From positions 1-6,609 of the forward strand of contig JAFSUE010000155.1 of assembly GCA_017445435.1 (NCBI GenBank): a stretch of 6,609 bases of DNA, read 5' to 3'. Positions 1 through 5,321 of the stretch are shown here, piece by piece. Numbering within the stretch: the first letter of the stretch is position 1; each line of letters opens with the position of its first letter. The position numbers were made by a program, and so were the translations under genes. Source of the stretch: Selenomonadaceae bacterium (GTDB lineage: Bacteria > Bacillota > Negativicutes > Selenomonadales > Selenomonadaceae). Below the pieces are notes generated by a model. The model searched no databases. It worked only from the letters and a program-made list of their open reading frames with translations, and was not told where the DNA came from.

Positions 1-788
1 ATAGCAATTATTCTGTCTGAAAAATCTGTTTGAACTTCGCGCCCATTTTTATCAAAAAATACTGAACAAATTTCACCAACAGCGCCCGTCGTACGCAATG
101 ATTCAATAGCTTGTTTTCCAAATTCGCCCATCCATATTAAATTTGAAGATTTAACTGGTGCGCCAATGCCGACAATTCCAATATCAAGTTTTTCCCAAAA
201 GGCGGAAATTTTTTCGTAGTTTAAATCTTGAACGATAGCATTTCTAATTTCAGCAGTGCGCGTGATAGCTGGCGCGTAAATGTAATGACACCTGCCGCCA
301 AAAGCGCGTGAAAGTTCATAGCAAAGGGTGTTGACGTGGTATTCACTGTCAATATTTTCTGGTCCGCCGTCAAGCGGTATGAAGTCCGAATCAATTTTAG
401 GAAGTTTTGAATTTTCGGCGTAACGTGTAAGCTCACGAATTGAAGTTCCCCACGCCAAGCCGATAACTAAATTATTTGAAACGATTCTGCGCAAAAGTTG
501 AAGACCTGCGCGACCCATTGCCTGCTTAACTGCAAGTAAGTCGTACGATTTCGGCACGATAAAACATTCTTTAAGCCCAAACCGTTTTTCCATAGCTGAT
601 TCAAGATCTTCAAATTTTTCATTGGCGACAGTAATTGTGACAATGCCTTTATCAAGTGCGCGTTTCAAATATTTGCTTATGGTAGTGCGTTCAACACCAA
701 GTTTTTTTGCAATATCATTTTGTTTCATATGTTCCAGATAATACATTCCAGCAACTTTAATTAAAATTCTTCTTTCAACTGGTGTCAT
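1..788 (-). CDS. SorC/DeoR-type sugar-binding transcriptional regulator, C-terminus cut off by the window edge
   Basis: Translating the minus strand from the ATG at 788 gives 262 uninterrupted codons that run off the left edge. The N-terminus matches the SorC-family DNA-binding module: a helix with VAGMYYLEHMKQ (12-23), then an HTH around residues 22-43 with DIAKKLGVERTTISKYLKRA, then GIVTITV (48-54). The rest is the family's effector domain, related to sugar-phosphate isomerases: GLAWGTS (110-116), PLDGG (138-142), HYIYAPA (168-174), DIGIVGIGAP (202-211) and FFDKNGREV (244-252). SorC proteins are usually about 310-320 residues, so roughly 50-60 are missing. The start is supported by GGGAGG at 798-803, 9 nt upstream. 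Members bind a phosphorylated sugar and usually control a nearby sugar operon. The likely target lies beyond base 1 on this strand, so the effector cannot be told. Family assignment is firm; specificity is unknown. Confidence 0.93.
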   Translation of the reverse strand, partial: MTPVERRILIKVAGMYYLEHMKQNDIAKKLGVERTTISKYLKRALDKGIVTITVANEKFEDLESAMEKRFGLKECFIVPKSYDLLAVKQAMGRAGLQLLRRIVSNNLVIGLAWGTSIRELTRYAENSKLPKIDSDFIPLDGGPENIDSEYHVNTLCYELSRAFGGRCHYIYAPAITRTAEIRNAIVQDLNYEKISAFWEKLDIGIVGIGAPVKSSNLIWMGEFGKQAIESLRTTGAVGEICSVFFDKNGREVQTDFSDRIIA

Positions 789-819
789 CTTAATCAACCT
801 CCCTTCAAAATTTTTCTCA

Positions 820-848
820 ATTTTAGTGATTGTAATTCCCCTTTGCAA
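820..848 (-). promoter_or_regulatory. sigma-70-type promoter of the SorC-family regulator
   Basis: On the minus strand there is a -35 TTGCAA (843-848) and a -10 TAAAAT (820-825), separated by exactly 17 bp. The -10 matches the consensus at 5 of 6 positions and the -35 at 4 of 6. It sits about 30 bp upstream of the regulator's ATG, leaving a short leader that holds the GGGAGG ribosome binding site at 798-803. The position right before the gene makes it the best promoter candidate in this spacer. Confidence 0.65.
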
Positions 849-878
849 AAAATTTCTTTAACTTTGGGCTGATTTTCA

Positions 879-900
879 GTAAAAATTCCGTAAAAATTTT
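879..900. repeat. 11-bp imperfect tandem repeat upstream of the SorC-family gene
   Basis: Two adjacent copies, GTAAAAATTCC (879-889) and GTAAAAATTTT (890-900), lie about 30-50 bp upstream of the regulator's -35 box. They agree at 9 of 11 positions. Position would suit an UP-like element or an operator, but the sequence is AT-rich and the match may be chance. No other clear structure is visible between 901 and 970. Confidence 0.35.
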
Positions 901-972
901 GTACATTGTCACATTTGAGCTTTTAAATATAGTTTTCGTGAATTTTAATTTTGCCCCAATCATTTGTGAAAT

Positions 973-1006
973 AAAAAATAGGAAGTAGATTTTTTACTAC
1001 TTCCTA
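973..1006 (-). terminator. intrinsic terminator of trkH
   Basis: A perfect 10-bp inverted repeat, arms TAGGAAGTAG (979-988) and CTACTTCCTA (997-1006), has an 8-nt loop. Read on the minus strand the second arm runs straight into TTTTTT (978-973). It lies 23 bases after the trkH stop codon, as expected for a terminator. The stem is only 40% GC, so it may be modest in strength. No T-run follows the hairpin on the plus strand, so it is directional. Part of the stem is drawn from the heptamer array at 993-1027. Confidence 0.75.
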
Positions 1007-1027
1007 CACCCTATCAACTACTCACTA
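993..1027 (-). repeat. heptamer array A (5 units), downstream of trkH
   Basis: Read on the minus strand, five consecutive 7-base units each begin with TAG: TAGTGAG (1027-1021), then units starting at 1020, 1013, 1006 and 999. The first unit, TAGTGAG, is identical to units in the array at 4493-4520. The array begins two bases after the trkH stop codon and overlaps the terminator stem. The positions after TAG are degenerate. Confidence 0.65.
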
Positions 1028-1028
1028 G

Positions 1029-2558
1029 CTACCATTTACGTTGCCCGCGATTAGATTTCCAGCTAGCAATTAAAATAAGTAATGCAAAAATTTCTATCCT
1101 GCCGACAATCAAAATTAGCCCACAAAAAATTTTCGCTACGTCTGGCAAGAGTAAAAAAATATTCGCGTCGACAATTTGCGGCAAAGTTCCTACGTTCGTT
1201 AAGCAAGCCGCTGACATTGCAACTGCTTCTGAAAATTTTGGTTCCATAAAACTTAACAGCGCCGAACTTATGAATAATGTTAAACACGTTATAAAAAAAA
1301 ATCCTAGTATGCGCCCTACGGTAGCTGGCGGCACTGCCATATTGTTGACGCGAATACTAGTTATCATATGCGGATGAATTGTCTTTTTGACTTCCGCCGC
1401 CGCAGTTTTCATCAGCACTAAAACGCGTACCATTTTTAAGCCGCCAGTTACTGAACCCATACAGCCGCCGAGAATCGCCATTAAAAAAATTAAAAAGCGG
1501 TCGAAGTCGTGTACCGTGTCGAAGTCCACTAAATTTATTCCAGTCGTGCTTAAATATGAAATGACATGAAAAATTGAGTGGCGGAAAATGTTTAGCGAAT
1601 CAGCTTGCGGATCTCTATTCATCGCTACGAAAAAAATTATTATCACGCTGAAAAAAATTATTCCTAAGCTAAATTTTACTTCCGAGTTCGTAAAAAAAAT
1701 TTTAACGTTGTCAAAAAAATTTTGTCTTAGCCGCTTAAAATAATTTATTCCGCGCTGAAAAAATTTTTCCTCAACGTCACTGCGCGGAGGCGGCAACGTC
1801 TGAATCAATCTGTAGTACAATAAAAAATTTCCGCAGGCAAGTAGCATTGAAAAAATTGCCGCGTATTCAACGTAGACGCTTGAACTTGCAGGAAAAAAAT
1901 CGCCGCCGCCTGTCGATATGCAACGCATTGCCATTAATAGCGCGTCCCAAAAATTTAATCCCGCCAGTTTGAACAGTACAAAACTTATTAGCGTTAAGCC
2001 CATGTAAGTTTTTATTATACGTTGCGACATTGTATTCATCTGTCCAAAAAGTGGGCTGAAAAGTTGTCCGCCCTGCAATGTCATTGTCAAGCCGAAACAG
2101 CCGCCAACTTCAGGCATCAGCGTTACAAGCATTACTAAAAAAATCAGTGAGCCGAACCACATTAATAAACTTTGCCATATTCGTAAAATGTACGGCGCAT
2201 TTGGCGAAAGGAGCGATAAGCCCGCCGACGTTACGTCTGAAATTGTTTCTAACATTGCGTCGAATGGAAATAGCCAGCCCGTCAATAAAAATGGCGTCAT
2301 TCCAATAGCCGCGATTAATGGATAGATGATGAACATTGACAGCGCCGCGCTAAAAATTGGCAGTCGTCGACGATGATTTTTTCCGTACCGAGCAAGCGTC
2401 ACGCCTAATATTGCCGTGAAAATTGCGGGGATTGAAAAAATTGTGATGGCGTAGAATGACTGCATTTCAACTGCCGCGTACAAAATTGGTACGGAAAATA
2501 CAAAGACGAACGCGACTAATACACTACCCAGCAAACTTGAAATTATTTTTTTATCCAT
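1029..2558 (-). CDS. trkH: TrkH/KtrB-family potassium uptake transmembrane subunit
   Basis: The 509-residue, very hydrophobic protein has the four-fold M1-pore-M2 plan of the SKT superfamily, which moves K+ (sometimes Na+) through the inner membrane. The four pore loops end in filter glycines: TSAG (110-113), STGGG (215-219), STTG (337-340) and TNVG (454-457). Other family marks are GGCMGSVTGGLKMVRV (364-379) and LIVGRIEIF (483-491) near the C-terminus. A cytoplasmic linker spans about 254-292. The usual W-L-G-G-M-G segment after pore 1 is WFGSLIF (134-140) here, so the protein is divergent. No TrkA/KtrA gating subunit is encoded in the window, although these channels normally need one. The start at 2558 is the first ATG of the frame, but no SD precedes it. 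It is transcribed divergently from hisIE and ends at a terminator before the SorC gene. Confidence 0.88.
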   Translation of the reverse strand: MDKKIISSLLGSVLVAFVFVFSVPILYAAVEMQSFYAITIFSIPAIFTAILGVTLARYGKNHRRRLPIFSAALSMFIIYPLIAAIGMTPFLLTGWLFPFDAMLETISDVTSAGLSLLSPNAPYILRIWQSLLMWFGSLIFLVMLVTLMPEVGGCFGLTMTLQGGQLFSPLFGQMNTMSQRIIKTYMGLTLISFVLFKLAGLNFWDALLMAMRCISTGGGDFFPASSSVYVEYAAIFSMLLACGNFLLYYRLIQTLPPPRSDVEEKFFQRGINYFKRLRQNFFDNVKIFFTNSEVKFSLGIIFFSVIIIFFVAMNRDPQADSLNIFRHSIFHVISYLSTTGINLVDFDTVHDFDRFLIFLMAILGGCMGSVTGGLKMVRVLVLMKTAAAEVKKTIHPHMITSIRVNNMAVPPATVGRILGFFFITCLTLFISSALLSFMEPKFSEAVAMSAACLTNVGTLPQIVDANIFLLLPDVAKIFCGLILIVGRIEIFALLILIASWKSNRGQRKW

Positions 2559-2606
2559 TTTAGGTTTAGGGATTAGCTTTTATCTTTTAAATGAAAAATT
2601 TTTTAT

Positions 2607-2615
2607 ATTATAACA
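2607..2615 (-). promoter_or_regulatory. extended -10 promoter of trkH
   Basis: The minus strand reads TGTTATAAT over 2615-2607: a perfect TATAAT hexamer preceded by the TGN extension. Transcription would start near 2600, giving a leader of about 40 nt before the trkH ATG. No good -35 box lies 16-19 bp upstream, which extended -10 promoters can tolerate. The same nine bases recur at 4471-4479 before the hydrolase gene. On the opposite strand of this 2559-2754 spacer I see no convincing promoter for hisIE; TATATT at 2659-2664 and TTGATA at 2664-2669 are only weak candidates. Confidence 0.6.
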
Positions 2616-2739
2616 AAAAATTTAAAACGTGTGGCGAATTTTTTTATTTAACCTGAAATATATTTGATACTGTCGGATGGATTTTTTAGGTTGCAGGAAA
2701 AATTTTTATTTTGTTGAAAGATTATCTAAAATTTTTTTT

Positions 2740-2745
2740 GGAGGT
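2740..2745 (+). promoter_or_regulatory. ribosome binding site that fixes the hisIE start
   Basis: GGAGGT lies 9 nt before the ATG at 2755, an ideal spacing. The reading frame stays open upstream to an ATG at 2677, but that ATG has no SD, and the extra 26 residues do not resemble the start of PR-AMP cyclohydrolases. Translation therefore most likely starts at 2755. Confidence 0.85.
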
Positions 2746-2754
2746 AGCGGGTTA

Positions 2755-3456
2755 ATGGAAATTGATATTAGCAAAATAAAATTCGACGCAAATGGACTTG
2801 TTCCCGCGATTGTGCAAGAAGAAAGCGGACAAGTTTTAATGTTGGCGTACATGAACGAAGAATCTTTGAAAAAAACTGTTGAGACAGGCTACACGCACTT
2901 TTACAGCCGCAGTCGTCAAACTTTGTGGAAGAAAGGCGAAACTAGCGGCAATGTTCAGCAAGTCAAAGCGCTTTACTATGATTGCGATGGTGATACACTT
3001 TTAGTTGTAGTTCATCAAACTGGCGTTGCTTGCCACACGGGAACTTATTCGTGTTTCAGCGGACGCAGGCTTGATGCGAATGATAAACTTCCTGCCGTCG
3101 TCGAACAGCCGCCGCAGGAAAATCTTTCACTGGTTTTGTACGAACTTTATTCCGTTATTAAAGATCGGCAACGTCACCCTGTCGAAGGTTCATATACAAA
3201 TTATCTTTTCGGCGCTGGGCAAGATAAAATTCTTAAAAAACTTGGTGAAGAGGCAGTCGAAACAATTATTGCGTCGAAAAATGGAATTGAAGAAAATATT
3301 TTGTACGAAATGGGTGACCTTTGGTATCATTGCCTTGTACTTTTGGCATTTCACGGCATTAAACCTGAAAATCTTTTCGCGGAGCTTATGAATCGTCGTA
3401 AAGGCGGAGCTTATCACAAGTTCACTGGCAAGACTGGCGAACGCCCTAAAGATTAA
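2755..3456 (+). CDS. hisIE: bifunctional phosphoribosyl-AMP cyclohydrolase / phosphoribosyl-ATP pyrophosphatase
   Basis: A 233-residue cytoplasmic enzyme for histidine steps 2 and 3: the HisE part removes pyrophosphate from PR-ATP and the HisI part opens the adenine ring of PR-AMP. HisI covers about residues 1-115: LMLAYMNEESL (28-38), FYSRSRQTLWKKGETSGN (49-66), the Mg2+ motif D76-x-D78-x-D80 and the Zn2+ cysteines C77, C93 and C100 in DCDGD and ACHTGTYSCF. HisE covers about 122-220, a MazG-like fold with SYTNYLFGAGQDKILKKLGEEAVE (146-169) and YEMGDLWYH (184-192). All expected metal ligands are present and length fits the fused family. The start at 2755 is chosen for its SD. No other his gene is in the window, so hisIE is detached from a his operon here unless one lies far away; instead it shares a transcript with a deacetylase. 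Confidence 0.95.
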   Translation: MEIDISKIKFDANGLVPAIVQEESGQVLMLAYMNEESLKKTVETGYTHFYSRSRQTLWKKGETSGNVQQVKALYYDCDGDTLLVVVHQTGVACHTGTYSCFSGRRLDANDKLPAVVEQPPQENLSLVLYELYSVIKDRQRHPVEGSYTNYLFGAGQDKILKKLGEEAVETIIASKNGIEENILYEMGDLWYHCLVLLAFHGIKPENLFAELMNRRKGGAYHKFTGKTGERPKD

Positions 3457-3457
3457 A

Positions 3458-4282
3458 ATGAAAAAATTTTTATTTGTATTAATACTAATTATCGCGTGGG
3501 GATTTTTCAGCGTCTTCCCTTCGCATGACGCATTGCGCATTTCTAATTACGCATTGACAGAAGCTCAACCAATTTCAGAAATTGCGGCAGGTCCAAAAAT
3601 TTTAGTGCTGAATTATCATCAAGTAAATGACAGTGCAACTTCACTTGCCGTACCTGTAGCAGATTTTGATTCGCAAATGGCGTACCTTGTCGATAGCGGC
3701 TACATTGCGATAACGCCTGACGCTTTACTTAGCGCGTTGGAAGGTGAACTGGAATTGCCGCCTAAACCTATGCTGATAACTTTCGACGACGGCTACACAG
3801 ATAATTATGAAAATGCTTTTCCGATTCTTCAAAAATATGGACTTCGCGCGACAATTTTTATTATTCCTGCATTCGTCGGCAAGCCAGGTTATATGACGTG
3901 GGACGAACTGAAAGAAATGGAAGAAAATGGAATTACAATGCAGTCTCACACGCTGAATCACATTGCGCTTGAGGAATTGCCAGATGACGGACTGCGCGTT
4001 GAACTTCTCAATTCAAAACGTATGCTGGAAGAAAAACTTGGTCATGCCGTTGACTTCGTGGCTTATCCTACTGGCACGTACAATCTTCATATCGCGGCGA
4101 TTGCTAAGGAAGTCGGCTACAAAGGCGCGTTTACGATTAAGTACGGCAATGTTGACTTGGGCAGCAATTTGTTTGCATTGGAGCGCGTACCGATTTTTCA
4201 CACGGCTACAACTATGAAAGATTTTTATGAACGCATTGAATACCGCCAAAATTTTGAAGAATTTGGATGGATTAAAAAATAA
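3458..4282 (+). CDS. membrane-anchored or secreted CE4 polysaccharide deacetylase
   Basis: This 274-residue protein has the NodB-homology fold that removes acetyl groups from N-acetylated sugars in peptidoglycan or exopolysaccharide. Residues 4-20 form a hydrophobic signal or anchor segment after MKK, with no lipobox cysteine, so it acts outside the membrane. The catalytic domain starts at ILVLNYHQVND (48-58). Visible motifs are TFDDGY (108-113, with the general base and metal Asp D110/D111), SHTLNH (163-168, metal ligands H164 and H168), YPTGTYN (203-209) and ERVPIF (242-247). Substrate is not readable. The ATG lies one base after the hisIE stop and lacks a clear SD, so translation is probably coupled to hisIE. 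Codons for about residues 23-34 coincide with a heptamer array, and the stop codon is the first three bases of another. An intrinsic terminator follows about 110 bp on. Confidence 0.9.
   Translation: MKKFLFVLILIIAWGFFSVFPSHDALRISNYALTEAQPISEIAAGPKILVLNYHQVNDSATSLAVPVADFDSQMAYLVDSGYIAITPDALLSALEGELELPPKPMLITFDDGYTDNYENAFPILQKYGLRATIFIIPAFVGKPGYMTWDELKEMEENGITMQSHTLNHIALEELPDDGLRVELLNSKRMLEEKLGHAVDFVAYPTGTYNLHIAAIAKEVGYKGAFTIKYGNVDLGSNLFALERVPIFHTATTMKDFYERIEYRQNFEEFGWIKK
3525..3559 (+). repeat. heptamer array B (5 units) inside the deacetylase coding region
   Basis: Five 7-base units beginning AT(T/G) occupy 3525-3559, including ATTGCGC (3532-3538), ATTTCTA (3539-3545) and ATTACGC (3546-3552). 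Unit order parallels array E at 4534-4568, where the third unit is ATTCCTA and the fourth ATTACTC. It encodes roughly HDALRISNYALT (residues 23-34), the linker between the hydrophobic segment and the catalytic domain. The array is not a multiple of three long, yet the frame stays open. Confidence 0.65.
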
Positions 4283-4314
4283 TGCGTAATGCTTAATGCG
4301 TAATGAGGAATGAT
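4280..4314 (+). repeat. heptamer array C (5 units) starting on the deacetylase stop codon
   Basis: Five 7-base units run from 4280 to 4314: TAATGCG at 4280-4286 and again at 4294-4300, with TAATGCT, TAATGAG and GAATGAT as the others. The TAA of the first unit is the stop codon of the deacetylase. The array is the reverse complement in type of arrays B and E: AATGCGTAAT (4281-4290 and 4295-4304) is the exact complement of ATTACGCATT at 3546-3555. Confidence 0.7.
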
Positions 4315-4327
4315 TTTTTGAGACAAA

Positions 4328-4376
4328 AGAAAAATTAGTTCAAATAAAAAAATTAAATTCTTAAGAAAAATTAGTT
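4328..4376 (+). repeat. 13-bp direct repeat
   Basis: AGAAAAATTAGTT occurs at 4328-4340 and again at 4364-4376, 36 bases apart start to start. It lies in AT-rich sequence between array C and the terminator. No role is apparent; a small local duplication is the simplest reading. Confidence 0.5.
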
Positions 4377-4386
4377 TATAAATTTT

Positions 4387-4424
4387 AAAGACTCTTGACG
4401 ATTTTTCAGCCGAGAGTTTTTTTG
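4387..4424 (+). terminator. intrinsic terminator of the hisIE-deacetylase unit
   Basis: ACTCTTG (4391-4397) pairs with CGAGAGT (4411-4417): six Watson-Crick pairs and one T-G wobble, around a 13-nt loop. The run TTTTTTT (4417-4423) follows directly. Upstream A/G bases 4387-4390 can pair with the first Ts, lengthening the stem. It lies about 110 bp after the deacetylase stop and before the next promoter, which fits the end of the transcript. Confidence 0.8.
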
Positions 4425-4448
4425 TGGTTATTTTGAAAAATAATTTTA

Positions 4449-4479
4449 TTGTACGATAAAAAAATTTTTGTGTTATAAT
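4449..4479 (+). promoter_or_regulatory. extended -10 promoter of the hydrolase-pncB unit
   Basis: TGTTATAAT at 4471-4479 is a perfect TATAAT with the TGN extension, the same nine bases as the trkH promoter. A possible -35, TTGTAC (4449-4454), has a long 19-bp spacer, so the extension probably carries much of the recognition. Transcription would start near 4486, giving a leader of about 100 nt that contains arrays D and E. Confidence 0.7.
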
Positions 4480-4492
4480 GTGTTTCAATAAG

Positions 4493-4520
4493 TAGTGAGT
4501 AGTTAGTAGTTAGTAGTGAG
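4493..4520 (+). repeat. heptamer array D (4 units) in the hydrolase leader
   Basis: Four exact 7-base steps: TAGTGAG (4493-4499), TAGTTAG (4500-4506), TAGTTAG (4507-4513) and TAGTGAG (4514-4520), with degenerate half-units on both sides. The unit TAGTGAG is shared with array A beyond trkH. It begins about 7 nt after the predicted transcription start and is the left arm of the leader hairpin. Confidence 0.75.
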
Positions 4521-4565
4521 TAAGAATTTTTTTATTACGCATTACGCATTCCTAATTACTCATTA
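4493..4565 (+). promoter_or_regulatory. long imperfect leader hairpin before the hydrolase SD
   Basis: Pairing base n with base 9058-n, 4493-4523 folds on 4535-4565: of 31 positions I count 23 Watson-Crick pairs, 4 G-U wobbles and 4 mismatches (4507, 4511, 4512 and 4519 on the left arm). The loop is 4524-4534, T-rich. The arms are arrays D and E. The stem ends five bases before the SD GGGGAGG (4571-4577), so it could affect ribosome access or mRNA stability. No T-run follows directly, so it is not a standard terminator. The structure is read from the sequence; a regulatory role is inference. Confidence 0.55.
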
Positions 4566-4568
4566 AAC
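4534..4568 (+). repeat. heptamer array E (5 units) in the hydrolase leader
   Basis: ATTACGC occurs twice in a row (4534-4547), followed by ATTCCTA (4548-4554), ATTACTC (4555-4561) and ATTAAAC (4562-4568). It is opposite in orientation to array D and to array C (about 25 of 32 bases match array C when reversed), and parallel to array B inside the deacetylase gene. It ends two bases before the SD of the next gene. Confidence 0.75.
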
Positions 4569-4589
4569 AAGGGGAGGAATTTTTTTACA

Positions 4590-5306
4590 ATGGAAGTTGT
4601 ATATCTGCTCAACAGCGGATTTATGGTTAAGGACGAAGACACTTTGATATTGTTTGACGATTACGACGACCCAGAAAAAATTGTCGATAGAGTTGTTGGT
4701 AAAGGAAATTTTGAGCATTTATACATTTTAGTGAGTCATGCGCACTTCGATCATTTTGGTACGCACATTCGCGCCTACGCGCCGCAGACTTCACGCTACA
4801 TTTTCAGCAACGACATTAAACATACAAAGCGCGTTAAAATGTTCCCCGCCGAACTTATCACGTTTATAAAAAAGTACAGCGAATGGGAAGGCGACGGCAT
4901 TAAAATTTCTACCTACGATTCAACGGACGTAGGAGTTTCATTTTTAGTTGAGTTAAGCTCTGGTATAAAAATTTTTCACGCTGGCGATTTCAACTGGTGG
5001 CATTGGGAAAGTGACGCGCCTGAACAAAAAGTTTTGGCTGAAAAAAGTTTTAAACGCCAACTTAAACGTATGCAAGGGCTTGAAGTTGACGTGGCATTTT
5101 TCCCAGTCGACGGCAGACTTGGTGAAGCGCAAGAAAAAGGCGTCACTGAATTTGTAAAGCAAGTTAGCGTAAAAAATCTTATTGCAATGCACCGCGTCGG
5201 TTATCCTGCGTGGATACCGTCAAGAAATTTCCGTGACAATGCGCCTGACAATCTTAATATTTGGTCGCCGATAAAATCAGGTGAACGTCAAATTATAGAG
5301 TTCTAA
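4590..5306 (+). CDS. UlaG-like metallo-beta-lactamase-fold hydrolase of unknown substrate
   Basis: A 238-residue soluble protein with the MBL metal-binding pattern: the HAHFDH motif (H50, H52, D54, H55), HAGDFNWWHW (130-139, with D133 as the bridging Asp) and a late histidine in AMHRVG (H201). The domain begins almost at residue 1 (VVYLLNSGFMV, then the strand TLILFDDYDD at 18-27), as in the compact UlaG/beta-lactamase_B_3-like group. Relatives include lactonases and phosphodiesterases, so the substrate cannot be named. The ATG at 4590 follows GGGGAGG (4571-4577) with a rather long 12-nt gap. It is transcribed from the promoter at 4471-4479 through a hairpin leader and is followed 15 bases on by nicotinate phosphoribosyltransferase, suggesting one transcript and perhaps a link to nucleotide or NAD metabolism. 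Family assignment is firm; function is open. Confidence 0.88.
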   Translation: MEVVYLLNSGFMVKDEDTLILFDDYDDPEKIVDRVVGKGNFEHLYILVSHAHFDHFGTHIRAYAPQTSRYIFSNDIKHTKRVKMFPAELITFIKKYSEWEGDGIKISTYDSTDVGVSFLVELSSGIKIFHAGDFNWWHWESDAPEQKVLAEKSFKRQLKRMQGLEVDVAFFPVDGRLGEAQEKGVTEFVKQVSVKNLIAMHRVGYPAWIPSRNFRDNAPDNLNIWSPIKSGERQIIEF

Positions 5307-5321
5307 ACTGGAGGGTCTTAG

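Larger units (their letters stand above)
4283..4589. other. 307-bp gene-free region between the two plus-strand units
   Basis: No credible gene lies here. In order it holds array C, a direct repeat, the terminator of the hisIE-deacetylase unit, an extended -10 promoter, arrays D and E forming a leader hairpin, and the SD GGGGAGG (4571-4577) of the next gene. The remaining sequence is very AT-rich. The 87-codon reading frame on the minus strand over 4225-4488 is low-complexity and crosses the terminator, so it is not a gene. Confidence 0.8.

Noticed and set aside
221..655. Two minus-strand reading frames (221-436 and 467-655)
   Set aside because: They lie in other frames of the SorC-family gene, whose own frame is open from 788 to the edge with clear family motifs.
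900..913. Possible SorC operator (TGTACATTGTCACA-like)
   Set aside because: Only the outer three bases are symmetric; the inner bases do not form an inverted repeat, and it lies over 50 bp upstream of the -35 box.
2677..2754. 26-residue N-terminal extension of hisIE
   Set aside because: The upstream ATG has no SD, while the ATG at 2755 has an ideal GGAGGT 9 nt away and starts where the family's homology begins.
2559..2754. T-box or histidine-responsive leader for hisIE
   Set aside because: The spacer is under 200 bp, shared with the trkH promoter, and shows no T-box core, His-codon leader peptide or terminator hairpin.
3026..3540. Reading frames overlapping hisIE on both strands
   Set aside because: No recognisable motifs, no SD, and the hisIE frame accounts fully for the coding signal.
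4225..4488. 87-codon reading frame on the minus strand
   Set aside because: It overlaps the deacetylase 3' end, array C and the terminator, is low-complexity (K/F/L/I rich), and its HYALSITHY part is just array C read backwards.
4280..4568. Arrays C and E as terminal inverted repeats of a small transposable element
   Set aside because: They are opposed, but only about 78% matched; no target-site duplication is visible, and the interior holds a normal terminator and promoter. Array D and the other arrays show the same units outside any such frame.
4493..4568. CRISPR-like repeat
   Set aside because: Units are only 7 bases, directly adjacent, with no spacers.
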